Positions 1 to 8,806 of a stretch of 64,000 nucleotides of DNA are shown here, piece after piece. The translations under genes were made by a program, and so were the position numbers. The notes beneath the pieces are model-generated. The model was given only the letters and a program-made list of their open reading frames with translations. It ran no database searches and was not told the origin of the DNA. Source of the DNA: JBMHDW01 sp049889175 (lineage in GTDB: Bacteria > Pseudomonadota > Gammaproteobacteria > Comchoanobacterales > Comchoanobacteraceae); contig JBMHDW010000012.1 of NCBI GenBank assembly GCA_049889175.1, positions 115,756 through 179,755 of the forward strand, read 5' to 3'. Numbering within the stretch: the first letter of the stretch is position 1; the number at the start of each line of letters is the position of its first letter.

Positions 1-19
1 ATTGCCAATGGTTTTGTCT

Positions 20-47
20 TTGAATGAAGGATAATAAACGTTATAAT
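20..47 (+). promoter_or_regulatory. sigma70-type promoter for ftsK
   Basis: A -35-like TTGAAT (20-25) and a perfect -10 TATAAT (42-47) are separated by 16 nt, about 30 bases ahead of the ftsK start. A Shine-Dalgarno AGGAG at 68-72 follows. Read by eye; the transcription start is not proven. Confidence 0.5.
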
Positions 48-76
48 ATGATGGTTTGAAATAGGGTAGGAGTAAG

Positions 77-2317
77 ATGAACAAGAATAACAGTACATTG
101 GCTCGAAACGATATTGGATTTTGGATATTGGCAACGTTAGCAACATTTTTTACCATTGCATTGGCATCACATACAGCAACTGATCATTTTAGATTTGAAG
201 CACACAACACATCAACGGTGATGAACACAACAGGATTTTTAGGTGGGTTTATTGCGAATGCACTTATCGACGCAATGGGATACTCTGCATGGCTTATTCC
301 TGTCTTAATGGCACAAATGGCGGTTATGCAGCTAATTGATAATCAAAAAAACATCAAGAAGCAAACATTGATCTCTATTTGTATGATTATTGTCATTATG
401 CCATTGCTAGCATTATATATCCCTAATAACTTCACGATCATACCTAATTATATTTTGAATAATGGCGGCACATTAGGGACTCAAATGGCCATTTTGTGTA
501 CGACTTACTTAGGTACCATAGGAACCACAGTGATGCTCTCAGGTACACTGATACTACTGTGTCAAATGCAGCTGAATATTTCATTTATTCAAATAATGAA
601 ACAACTAGCAAAGTATGTTGTTCATAACACTACTGTGCTATTTAAACGCTTAGCAAGTTATGTCAAAGAGCAGGTGAATAAACAAAGAGTCTTCAAAAAA
701 GAATATGTTAAAACACCAATTCATCAGAGGGATATTGCGCAGCATAAATTAAAAATGCCGATACAATCACAAAAGACAACCAATGATGAACAATTACCAT
801 TAAAAATCAACAATAAAGACATTAGACCTGAAGGGCAATCCCTGACTAAAGGCAGCATCAAACAAAAGCCAATCAATGTTGATGAAGCAACTAAGTTGTT
901 AAAAATATCTAATAAAACTGATTTGGTGAACCACGAAGAGCAACTAACATTAAGCAAAAATGTTGAGAAAATTTTGTTAGATTTTGGATTTGAAGTAAAC
1001 GTAACAGCCCACTACCCAGGGCCTGTGGTTACGAGATTTGAGTTGTCCTTGCGTGCAGGTACAAAAGCCAATAAAATTACTGCTATTGCCAAAGATATCG
1101 CGAGATCATTATCCGTCACCAGTGTTCGTGTTGTTGAAGTCATACCTGGTAAATCCGTTATTGGTATAGAAATACCCAATGAAAATAGAGAGATTGTCTA
1201 TTTAAAGGAGCTGTTTGAAAGTAAAACCTATAAAGAAACAAAGGCCACATTGCCCATGACTTTAGGTAAAGATATCAGTGGTGATAGCATTACGGTTGAT
1301 TTGGCCAAAATGCCACATCTACTAGTTGCTGGAACAACAGGAAGTGGTAAGAGTGTTGGTATCAATGTCATGATATTAAGTTTATTGCTTAAAAGAACAC
1401 CTGAGCAGCTTAAACTTATCCTTATAGATCCGAAAATGCTTGAATTGGCCGTCTATGCAGATATTCCACACTTATTGACTCCTGTTGTTACGGATATGAA
1501 CGATGCGGCAACAGCATTAAGATGGTCTGTTGCAGAAATGGAGCGTCGATATAAGTTGATGGCAGAAGTGGGCGTTCGAAACATTGCTAATTATAATGAA
1601 AAAATATCCCAACACAATCAGCATTTAGAAGAAGGCGAAGAGGCGAAAGATATCTTACCACATATAGTGATAGTTGCTGATGAGTTTGCTGATATGTTTA
1701 TGGTTGTCGGTAAGAAGATTGAGCAGCTCATTGCAAGACTTGCACAAAAGGCAAGGGCAGCTGGTATACACCTCATTCTAGCCACACAACGTCCAAGTGT
1801 TGATGTGGTGACAGGTTTGATTAAGGCCAACATACCATCAAGGATATCATTTCATGTATCTTCAAAGATAGATTCAAGAACAGTGTTAGATCAGCAGGGA
1901 GCGGAACAATTATTAGGTCATGGTGATATGTTGTATTTACCATCAGGCAGTTCAGCACCAACTCGCGTTCATGGTGCATATGTTAGTGACGATGAAGTGC
2001 ACAGCATCGTAAAAATGGTCAAAAAGCAGGGTAGTGCTAACTATTGTGATGATGTTATCAACAGTAACAATGATGTTCCAGGCATCGATAGCGATGGTGG
2101 AAGCTCCAGTGATCAACGTGATGCCTTATTTGATCAGGCTGTTGATATTGTTGCAAAATCAAGAAAAGCCTCTATATCATATTTGCAAAGAAGATTAAGG
2201 ATCGGTTATAACAGAGCTGCATCATTGATCGAAGCAATGGAAGAAGAAGGCATTGTTGGTGCGCCTGAACAAAATGGCGCCCGAGAAGTTCTTGCAGCAG
2301 AGCCACGGGAGGGTTAA
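77..2317 (+). CDS. ftsK: DNA translocase FtsK
   Basis: Septum-associated, ATP-driven DNA pump that moves chromosome termini (dif region) through the closing division septum and activates XerCD recombination. The 746-residue product has four hydrophobic segments in the first ~165 residues (membrane anchor), a short basic linker (~170-265), and then the alpha/beta RecA-like motor: Walker A GTTGSGKS with the lysine near residue 425 and a Walker B-like VIVADEF near 530. The last ~65 residues form the gamma winged-helix domain that reads KOPS sites (ISYLQRRLRIGYNRA). It is much shorter than E. coli FtsK (1329 aa) because the long Pro/Gln-rich linker is missing, as in many non-enteric bacteria. AGGAG lies 4 nt before the ATG. 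The stop overlaps the start of the LolA-like gene by one base, matching the usual ftsK-lolA order. Confidence 0.97.
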   Translation: MNKNNSTLARNDIGFWILATLATFFTIALASHTATDHFRFEAHNTSTVMNTTGFLGGFIANALIDAMGYSAWLIPVLMAQMAVMQLIDNQKNIKKQTLISICMIIVIMPLLALYIPNNFTIIPNYILNNGGTLGTQMAILCTTYLGTIGTTVMLSGTLILLCQMQLNISFIQIMKQLAKYVVHNTTVLFKRLASYVKEQVNKQRVFKKEYVKTPIHQRDIAQHKLKMPIQSQKTTNDEQLPLKINNKDIRPEGQSLTKGSIKQKPINVDEATKLLKISNKTDLVNHEEQLTLSKNVEKILLDFGFEVNVTAHYPGPVVTRFELSLRAGTKANKITAIAKDIARSLSVTSVRVVEVIPGKSVIGIEIPNENREIVYLKELFESKTYKETKATLPMTLGKDISGDSITVDLAKMPHLLVAGTTGSGKSVGINVMILSLLLKRTPEQLKLILIDPKMLELAVYADIPHLLTPVVTDMNDAATALRWSVAEMERRYKLMAEVGVRNIANYNEKISQHNQHLEEGEEAKDILPHIVIVADEFADMFMVVGKKIEQLIARLAQKARAAGIHLILATQRPSVDVVTGLIKANIPSRISFHVSSKIDSRTVLDQQGAEQLLGHGDMLYLPSGSSAPTRVHGAYVSDDEVHSIVKMVKKQGSANYCDDVINSNNDVPGIDSDGGSSSDQRDALFDQAVDIVAKSRKASISYLQRRLRIGYNRAASLIEAMEEEGIVGAPEQNGAREVLAAEPREG

Positions 2318-2862
2318 TGAGAACATATAGTCTAATGCTAGGGTTGGTTGGTGTAATAGGCATTAGTAATGCATCATGCACTCTGCCATCTATGACCCCC
2401 ATGAATGCAAAAGTTCATCACGAAATCATTTCAAAAGATGGTGAAAAAATGATCCTTAATGATCAAATTATTCTGGATGAGAACTTCTTTTATTACCACT
2501 CAAGCAATGACTTGTATTATCGCTTTGAAGATGGTTATTTTCATGAGTTTGACGCTGAATTAAATCACAGCAATACCTATCCAGGCGATATGAATCATCC
2601 ATTATTGCTTGCATTAATGGGTGGGCAGAAAGATAATGAACTTGACTGCCAATATACCAATGGTCACTATTTGATACACACACAAGTCAATGATCAATCA
2701 TGGGATATTGATTTGTCATTTGAGGATGGCGAACCCAAGCAACTTATTTACAGTGATGAGATGGATAATAAACACATTTTGACATTTAAGCACATTCAAC
2801 ATGAAGTAATTCAGACGACACAGTGGACACTGCCCACAAATGAAAATACGACTTTTAGCTAG
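2317..2862 (+). CDS. lolA: LolA-like periplasmic lipoprotein carrier (divergent)
   Basis: LolA ferries outer-membrane lipoproteins across the periplasm from LolCDE to LolB. The assignment rests mainly on position, directly between ftsK and serS as in E. coli (ftsK-lolA-rarA-serS), and on general features: 181 residues, an N-terminal hydrophobic export signal (about residues 4-20), and a beta-rich body with a DGEKMIL...YYHSSNDLYYRFEDGYFHEF pattern resembling the LolA/LolB barrel. The signal region ends in NASC, which is a weak lipobox-like motif. A lipidated LolB-type product is therefore possible but less likely. It overlaps the ftsK stop by one base and lies 8 bp before serS, so the three genes are probably co-transcribed. 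Sequence identity to textbook LolA is low by eye. Confidence 0.6.
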   Translation: MRTYSLMLGLVGVIGISNASCTLPSMTPMNAKVHHEIISKDGEKMILNDQIILDENFFYYHSSNDLYYRFEDGYFHEFDAELNHSNTYPGDMNHPLLLALMGGQKDNELDCQYTNGHYLIHTQVNDQSWDIDLSFEDGEPKQLIYSDEMDNKHILTFKHIQHEVIQTTQWTLPTNENTTFS

Positions 2863-2870
2863 GAGCATAT

Positions 2871-4136
2871 ATGAAATCAATGATTAAAGAGGATATAACA
2901 AAAGTTCAGTTAGGATTAAAAAAAAGAAACATAAACTTTGATAGAGATCAGTTAGAACAAATAAAGCAAGAGAGAAGTGAAGCTATCGTTCAGCACGAAT
3001 CACTTCTTCAAGAGAAAAAACGTCTTTCAAAATCATTTGGGATGATGAAAAAAAGTGGTGATAATACCGAAGAATTAGCAGAAAAAATTGCGAATATAAA
3101 AGATAAGATAAGTGATTCTGAAGAGAAGCAAAGAACCCTTGAAGAACAATGGGATAATATTATTAGTGGTATACCTAATGTGCCGCACGACTCGGTTGTT
3201 CCTGGTAAAGATGAGGACGATAATGTATTAGTGGCTCAATATGGTAATATCAACAATAATGTTCAAAACCCTAAAGAACATATGGATGCTACATCACTGA
3301 TTGATATGGCTATGGGCGCCAAACTTGCGGGCAGTCGATTTGCAGTATTAAAAGGGAAAATAGCTAAATTACACCGATCACTCAGTCAATATATGTTGAA
3401 TAAACATGAACAAAATGGATATGTTGAAATCAACACTCCGGTTATGGCAAACACACAATGTTTTAGGGGGACAGGCCAATTACCTAAGTTTATAGATGAT
3501 CAATTTAAAATTGCAGAAACAGACTTCTATTTAATACCAACAGCTGAAGTCACACTGACTAATCTTTTTGCCAATCGAATACTTTCAGAAAAACAGCTCC
3601 CTCAAAACATCATGGCACATACGCTGTGTTTTAGAAAAGAAGCAGGCTCGTATGGCAAAGATACAAAAGGAATGTTTCGAGTGCATCAATTTGAAAAAAT
3701 AGAATTGGTTAAAGTGGTTCATCCAGAACACTCATACCAGGCATTGGATGATTTACTTAATGATGCAAAGGGTATACTTGATGACCTTAAATTGCCCTAC
3801 CAAGTGGTATCTTTATGTGGTGGTGATTTAGGTTTTTCAGCGGCAAAAACCTTTGACATAGAAGTCTGGCTTCCAGGTCAAGGGCGATATAGAGAGGTAT
3901 CATCTTGCTCAAATTTTGAAGCATTTCAAGCTGAAAGAATGGAGCTAAGAATGAAAACATCAGACGGTAAAAAAGTTTTTCCACACACTCTGAATGGATC
4001 AGGATTAGCGGTTGGTAGAACGTTAATAGCTGTCATTGAAAACTATCAACAATCTGATGGCAGCATTTTGGTGCCAGAGGTATTACAGCCATTAATGGGG
4101 TGTGAGCGTATCACTAATCAAGAGATGGTTGTTTAG
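2871..4136 (+). CDS. serS: Seryl-tRNA synthetase
   Basis: Charges tRNA-Ser (and tRNA-Sec where present) with serine; class II synthetase in the cytoplasm. The 421-residue length is normal. Residues ~1-110 form the charged antiparallel coiled-coil arm that grips the long variable arm of tRNA-Ser. The class II core follows: motif 2 around FRKEAGSYGKDTKGMFRVHQF and motif 3 NGSGLAVGRTLIAVIEN near the C-terminus, ending in the typical VPEVLQPLMG. A GGAG Shine-Dalgarno precedes the ATG (tagGAGcatatATG). It is the third gene of the ftsK-lolA-serS run; rarA, often found between lolA and serS, is absent. A bidirectional terminator hairpin lies just downstream. Confidence 0.98.
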   Translation: MKSMIKEDITKVQLGLKKRNINFDRDQLEQIKQERSEAIVQHESLLQEKKRLSKSFGMMKKSGDNTEELAEKIANIKDKISDSEEKQRTLEEQWDNIISGIPNVPHDSVVPGKDEDDNVLVAQYGNINNNVQNPKEHMDATSLIDMAMGAKLAGSRFAVLKGKIAKLHRSLSQYMLNKHEQNGYVEINTPVMANTQCFRGTGQLPKFIDDQFKIAETDFYLIPTAEVTLTNLFANRILSEKQLPQNIMAHTLCFRKEAGSYGKDTKGMFRVHQFEKIELVKVVHPEHSYQALDDLLNDAKGILDDLKLPYQVVSLCGGDLGFSAAKTFDIEVWLPGQGRYREVSSCSNFEAFQAERMELRMKTSDGKKVFPHTLNGSGLAVGRTLIAVIENYQQSDGSILVPEVLQPLMGCERITNQEMVV

Positions 4137-4153
4137 AAAGCTATTGATGGTAT

Positions 4154-4181
4154 AAAAAAAGCACCCTAAGGTGCTTTTTTT
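4154..4181. terminator. Bidirectional rho-independent terminator, serS / yccA
   Basis: The stem GCACC (4161-4165) / GGTGC (4170-4174) with a CTAA loop is flanked by an A-run on the left and a T-run on the right, so it can terminate transcription from both sides. It lies between the convergent serS (+) and yccA (-) genes, 18 bp from the serS stop. Confidence 0.85.
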
Positions 4182-4198
4182 ATATCCGTAATGACTGA

Positions 4199-4861
4199 TT
4201 AGTCACGAGATCCACCAAACATAGATAGAATATGTAGTAATGAAACAAATAAGTTGTAGATAGAAACAAATAAGCCTGTTGCTGCAAGAATATAGTTTCG
4301 CTCACCACCATGAATTATTTGACTTGTCTTGTAAAGAATCATACCTGAGCTCACGAGTGCAAAAATACCTGAAGCGATGATGCTAAGCATGGGTAAAGAA
4401 AAGAACATGGCAATCAAAGAGCTTAAAAAAGCGACCAAAATACCAACAAATAGTACACCACCCATAAAAGAAAAATCTTTACGAGTTGTGATAACATACA
4501 GCGAAAGGGCAAGGGTTATTGTTGCTGTTGTTCCGAGTGCCATGGCAATAATCATACCACCTTTGGGTAGAACGGCTATAGCATTAAGCATAGGTGCTAG
4601 AAAATAACCCAAACTACCCGTAAAGATGAAAGAGAAAAGGATGCCTAACCCGGACGTTGCTGTGGCATGCACCGCAAAAAGAGAGCCATAGACAACAACT
4701 AAAAACAAAATAAGATTAGGTTGAGCATTGTATTGCATACCAAACCATGCCATGACAGCAGAGAATGCAATGGTCATACCTAGTAGTAAATAAGTATTTT
4801 TAAGAACAACAGACTGCTCTGTTGTTAGGTCAATTGAACGTGTTATTCCTCGTGAATTCAT
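4199..4861 (-). CDS. yccA: Bax inhibitor-1 / YccA family inner-membrane protein
   Basis: YccA-type BI-1 proteins are seven-helix inner-membrane proteins. E. coli YccA is a substrate and modulator of the FtsH protease, whose partners HflK/HflC are also encoded in this window. The protein is almost entirely hydrophobic, about 220 residues, and ends YNLFVSLLHILSMFGGSRD, the characteristic YccA tail (FVSLLxIL...SRD). The start chosen is the ATG at 4861 because a GGAG Shine-Dalgarno lies 6 nt upstream (4868-4871). A longer reading from TTG at 4873 would put the Shine-Dalgarno inside the gene. It is monocistronic, with its own promoter upstream and a shared terminator with serS. Confidence 0.92.
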   Translation of the reverse strand: MNSRGITRSIDLTTEQSVVLKNTYLLLGMTIAFSAVMAWFGMQYNAQPNLILFLVVVYGSLFAVHATATSGLGILFSFIFTGSLGYFLAPMLNAIAVLPKGGMIIAMALGTTATITLALSLYVITTRKDFSFMGGVLFVGILVAFLSSLIAMFFSLPMLSIIASGIFALVSSGMILYKTSQIIHGGERNYILAATGLFVSIYNLFVSLLHILSMFGGSRD

Positions 4862-4888
4862 ATTTTTCTCCAAAATGTAAGTTTTACT

Positions 4889-4917
4889 ATAATAACAGCA
4901 ATATCATAAATTTACAA
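4889..4917 (-). promoter_or_regulatory. sigma70-type promoter for yccA
   Basis: On the minus strand TTGTAA (4917-4912), a 17-nt spacer and TATTAT (4894-4889) lie ~30 bases upstream of the yccA ATG. Good match to the -35/-10 consensus; not experimentally shown. Confidence 0.5.
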
Positions 4918-5229
4918 ACTTTTTCATTGAATACCATTGCCTAAATATCGCGTTATTCAAAGGAGTGATGTGTCTTATGAAAATTTATCTCATAAGCAGT
5001 AATAAATTATTTAGACATTGGTAAAGATTTTATGGATAACATTACCGTGGTGATGTTGATCAAAAACCACTAAAAAACTATAAATGTTAAAACTCAATCG
5101 TCTCTGAGGGGGGGGGAACAAACAAATAATAGCCATTAATTTTGATAAGTAAGTCATGATAAAGAATCAAAACTTGCAATCATTTAATTTTTCCTTCAGA
5201 ATTACTTAAGATTCAAATAAGGATATAAT
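4918..5229. other. Intergenic region between yccA and the SDR gene, with a 9-G tract
   Basis: About 310 bases without an ORF between two divergent genes. It contains an isolated run of nine G at 5108-5116, exceptional in such an AT-rich sequence, ~115 bases upstream of the SDR start. A weak TTGCAA follows near 5174. AAGGA precedes the SDR ATG. No RNA gene was recognised here. Confidence 0.5.
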
Positions 5230-6042
5230 ATGACAGAACTACGAGGTTATACAGTTGTTATAACAGGTGCAGCACAAGGTGTTGGTTTAGCAATAGCAAC
5301 AGCATGCGCAGAAGAAGGCGCTAATTTAGCCCTAATAGGCTCAAAACAATCAGAAAGTAAAATGGGTGATGTTATCACAGCATTGAAAGAACATGCGGAT
5401 AATACCAATATTCATTACTTTGTTGCTGATTTGACAGATGATAATAGTATTCAAGATTCATTAACTAATATTGTTAATCATTATGGTGCTATAGACGTGC
5501 TCATTAACAATGCATCAGTTATTCTCCCTGGGCAAGTTCAAAATACAGCTATGGCTCAATATGATTTAATGCATAATATCAATATGCGCGCACCCTATGT
5601 ATTGAGCAAGTTTGCCTACCAATACCTCAATAAGAGTGATCATATTCCACAGATCATTAATATTGCACCACCAATGAATTTAGATCCAAAATGTTTAGCA
5701 AAACATTGTGCCTATACCAGTTCACGATATGCACTTAGTCTTTATACAGTTGCATTATCTGAAGAATATAGAGATCAAATAACAGTGAATGCGCTGTGGC
5801 CTAAATGCACTATTGATGCATCAGATTCATGTAATATCATTGCTGGAACTTACGAAAAGATTTCCAATGCTAAGCGAAGTCCAAACATCATGGCTGATGC
5901 ATTGATTTACATGATAACAGAAGCTAAATATGACAAGACTGGTGAATTTATTATAGATGAAGAACTACTTAATGAATACGATGTAGATTTAAGTGTTTAC
6001 CAGAATGATGATGCAGTGCTACAAAAAGAAACTTTTTGTTAA
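5230..6042 (+). CDS. HSDL2-like short-chain dehydrogenase/reductase with altered catalytic residues
   Basis: SDR-fold protein of 270 residues: dinucleotide-binding TGAAQGVG (12-19), the NNAS motif (~91-94), and a C-terminal half closely resembling hydroxysteroid dehydrogenase-like protein 2 (NIAPPMNLDP...KHCAYT, then EEYRDQITVNALWPK, ending GEFIIDEELL). In classical SDRs the active site is Ser-Tyr-x-x-x-Lys. Here the Ser position (NISPP in HSDL2) is Ala146, and the Lys of YxxxK is Arg166, while Tyr162 is kept. The NAD(P) fold is therefore intact but normal oxidoreductase chemistry is doubtful. The substrate is unknown; HSDL2 itself is linked to lipid metabolism. An AAGGA Shine-Dalgarno is present. 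The stop overlaps by 4 bp the 3' end of the convergent small gene at 6039. Confidence 0.85.
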   Translation: MTELRGYTVVITGAAQGVGLAIATACAEEGANLALIGSKQSESKMGDVITALKEHADNTNIHYFVADLTDDNSIQDSLTNIVNHYGAIDVLINNASVILPGQVQNTAMAQYDLMHNINMRAPYVLSKFAYQYLNKSDHIPQIINIAPPMNLDPKCLAKHCAYTSSRYALSLYTVALSEEYRDQITVNALWPKCTIDASDSCNIIAGTYEKISNAKRSPNIMADALIYMITEAKYDKTGEFIIDEELLNEYDVDLSVYQNDDAVLQKETFC

Positions 6043-6461
6043 ACATCATTAATGTCAATTGAATTAATTTTTGAGATAATCTTCATGTTATTTGAAAGCG
6101 CTTTATAATACTCTTTGGTATGACTAAAGCGCTCAAGTGTATGTTTACTAGAATGAACTAATGACTCTTGACCGTTTGTCATTGAAAGTAATTTAAGTAA
6201 TATTTCCTCAACATGACGGTAAAGTTTATGTTGGTTACTATTACTGATGTTATTCCATTGTTTGCTGATGTGTTTGCGGCTTATGGACAATGTACATTCA
6301 TGCTCACCAATAAATGATTGTTGAGTATAGTATTGATGAAGAAAAGAAGGGTTATTATTACCGTCATCGTTAACCGTCAATGATTTGCAATGCTCTTTGA
6401 TTGGCTTGCTAACACCAATAACGTTCATTAATAAATAAGTTAATACAAATAGTAATCTCAT
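6039..6461 (-). CDS. Unknown exported protein in the lptE slot downstream of leuS
   Basis: A 140-residue protein whose ATG overlaps the leuS stop (ATGA, 6458-6461), so it is translationally coupled and the last gene of the long minus-strand run. Residues ~1-17 are hydrophobic after an initial Arg, like a Sec signal peptide or anchor. The rest is polar and His/Ser/Asn-rich with predicted helices. In most gammaproteobacteria this position directly after leuS is lptE, the lipoprotein plug of the LPS transporter LptD. The size is a little small and there is no lipobox cysteine after the hydrophobic stretch, so LptE identity is only a positional guess. The 3' end overlaps the convergent SDR gene by 4 bp. 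Confidence 0.65.
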   Translation of the reverse strand: MRLLFVLTYLLMNVIGVSKPIKEHCKSLTVNDDGNNNPSFLHQYYTQQSFIGEHECTLSISRKHISKQWNNISNSNQHKLYRHVEEILLKLLSMTNGQESLVHSSKHTLERFSHTKEYYKALSNNMKIISKINSIDINDV

Positions 6462-8806
6462 TTCACAACGACCAGATTAATAATTTTTCCAGGCACAAAA
6501 ATAACCTTCTTGATGGTTAAACCTTCGAGTAGTGCCGATTTTTCGCTATTACGGAGGGCATCAAGAACATTATTTTGACTTGTATTACTTGAAATAGATA
6601 CCATGCCTTTCATTTTTCCATTAATTTGGAGTGCTATGGATGTTGAGTCATCTGTTTCAACATCAAGTAATGCGGGCCAATCAGATTGGCATAATGATGA
6701 CTCAGGAAATATGTGATGCCACACAACCACTGAAATATGTGGTGCTATAGGGTAAAGTGCCATCAGGCAATAACGCCAAAGTGCTGAGTCATCACATAAT
6801 TCTTGTCGACATTGTATTATGAGCTTGAATAGCTTCATGCACCCTGAAGCAATAGTATTGAGATGTTGTCTTTCATAATCATCATGAATCTTTTGAAATA
6901 ATTGATTGGCATCATTTGCAATACTAGGACTTATAGGCTTGGTATATTGGTAATCAGTAAATGCCACTGTATGCACTTTTTGTAAAAACCGTGACGCGCC
7001 TTCAATACCTGAGTCACTCCATTCCAAATCCATTGTTACAGGCGCTGCAAAGATGGTAAAAAAGCGAATGACATCAGCGCCATACTTTTGATAAAGATCT
7101 ATCGGAGAAACCACATTACCTTTAGATTTTGACATTTTTGAGCCGTTTTTAATCACCATACCCTGTGTTAAAAGCTGCTTAAATGGCTCTTTATTATCAA
7201 TTAACTTCATGTTGTAGATAACCTTATTAATAAATCGAGCATACAATAAGTGTAAAATAGCATGCTCAATACCGCCAACATACATATCAACAGGCAATAA
7301 ATCAATTGAACGTTGATCAATCATGGCATGGTTTTGATCATGGGATGGGTAGCGTAGATAATACCAACTGCTATCCATGAAGGTATCAAATGTATCAGTT
7401 TCTGCTTTTGCTGACTTACCGCATTTAGGGCATAAAACCGAAGTCTGCTCATCATTTTCAGAACTTTCACTATGGTTGCTTGGGATAATTGGCAAGCTAG
7501 ACTCATGAGGCGTTACTACCCCACAATCGTCACAATAAATAATAGGAATAGGGCATCCCCAGAACCGTTGCCTTGAAATACACCAATCTCTTAATCTATA
7601 TTGTGTTGTTGATTTTCCCAATTGATGATCGACCAATGATTGCGTTATTTTGCTAATGGCCTCATCGCTGCTTAGCCCATCAAATTGTAAGGAATTAATT
7701 AATGTACCTTTATCTGTAATCGGCAAAGTGTTCGTTGTTTCGGATTGAATCACTTGCTTGATTGGGAGCTGATATTGAGCGGCAAATTCAAAATCCCGCT
7801 GATCATGTGCTGGAACACACATAACTGCACCATGGCCATAGTCCATTAGAACATAATTAGCAACCCAAATAGGAACAAGCTCTTGGCTAATAGGATGTTT
7901 TGCAGATAACCCTGTGAACATGCCTTTTTTATCAGCCGTTGCAACGTCAGCTTCAGCTACTTTTTGCTGCTGGCATAACTCAATGAATGACGCTAACTCT
8001 GAATTTTTTTTCGCTTGCGCTAGTGCAATTGGATGAGAGGGGGCAATCACAACACAGGAAACGCCCATAAGTGTATCAGGCCTAGTTGTATAAACCCATA
8101 GATCATCGTGATTCAGTACTGAAAAACAAATTTCAGTACCATTGGATCGTCCAATCCAGTTGCGCTGCATTGTTTTGACCTGCTCAGGCCATTGGATATC
8201 GTCTAGATCACTCAGAAGGTCATCTGCGTAATCAGTAATTTTAATAAACCATTGATGAATTCGTTTGCGTTCAACCAATGCTCCAGAGCGCCAACCTCTG
8301 CCATCAATGACTTGTTCGTTGGCAAGTACTGTTTGATCGACAGGGTCCCAGTTAACATCGGCTAATTGTCGATAGACCAATCCTCGCTCATACATTTGTA
8401 GAAATAACCATTGCTGCCAATGATAGTATTCTGGATCACATGTTCTTAATTCATGATCCCAGTCATAATCAAAACCAAGGTCGACAAGCTGTTGTTTCAT
8501 TTGTGCGATATTCTGTTCAGTCCAGGCTTTTGGATGGATGCCATGCTTAATTGCTGCATTCTCAGCGGGCAAACCAAAGGCGTCCCAACCCATGGGCTGA
8601 AATACTGGATGGCCTTGAAGTGATTTATAACGAGTTAAAACATCACCAATGGTATAAACACGGACATGACCCATATGTAGCTGACCACTTGGGTAGGGAA
8701 ACATCGTTAAACAGTAATATGCTTCTTTACCCTGGCCTTCAGGCCGCTGATAAAGAGACCTGTATTGGTCCTCAATAGACTTAGCGTTGTATTCTATTTT
8801 TGACAT
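6458..8806 (-). CDS. leuS: Leucyl-tRNA synthetase
   Basis: Class I synthetase that charges tRNA-Leu. It has the HIGH-type motif PYPSGQLHMGH near residue 37, a CP1 editing domain (TTRPDTLMGVS; GHGAVMCVPAHDQRDFEFA), a zinc-finger-like insert with CDDC...CPKC pairs, and the KMSKS loop (NGSKMSKSKGNVV). At 782 residues it is shorter than E. coli LeuS (860), mainly through trimmed loops and C-terminus, but no key motif is missing. The start overlaps the end of lnt by 26 bp; a GGAGG Shine-Dalgarno lies inside lnt about 10 nt upstream. The order lnt-leuS-unknown suggests fusion of the miaB-lnt and leuS operons. Confidence 0.98.
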   Translation of the reverse strand: MSKIEYNAKSIEDQYRSLYQRPEGQGKEAYYCLTMFPYPSGQLHMGHVRVYTIGDVLTRYKSLQGHPVFQPMGWDAFGLPAENAAIKHGIHPKAWTEQNIAQMKQQLVDLGFDYDWDHELRTCDPEYYHWQQWLFLQMYERGLVYRQLADVNWDPVDQTVLANEQVIDGRGWRSGALVERKRIHQWFIKITDYADDLLSDLDDIQWPEQVKTMQRNWIGRSNGTEICFSVLNHDDLWVYTTRPDTLMGVSCVVIAPSHPIALAQAKKNSELASFIELCQQQKVAEADVATADKKGMFTGLSAKHPISQELVPIWVANYVLMDYGHGAVMCVPAHDQRDFEFAAQYQLPIKQVIQSETTNTLPITDKGTLINSLQFDGLSSDEAISKITQSLVDHQLGKSTTQYRLRDWCISRQRFWGCPIPIIYCDDCGVVTPHESSLPIIPSNHSESSENDEQTSVLCPKCGKSAKAETDTFDTFMDSSWYYLRYPSHDQNHAMIDQRSIDLLPVDMYVGGIEHAILHLLYARFINKVIYNMKLIDNKEPFKQLLTQGMVIKNGSKMSKSKGNVVSPIDLYQKYGADVIRFFTIFAAPVTMDLEWSDSGIEGASRFLQKVHTVAFTDYQYTKPISPSIANDANQLFQKIHDDYERQHLNTIASGCMKLFKLIIQCRQELCDDSALWRYCLMALYPIAPHISVVVWHHIFPESSLCQSDWPALLDVETDDSTSIALQINGKMKGMVSISSNTSQNNVLDALRNSEKSALLEGLTIKKVIFVPGKIINLVVVK

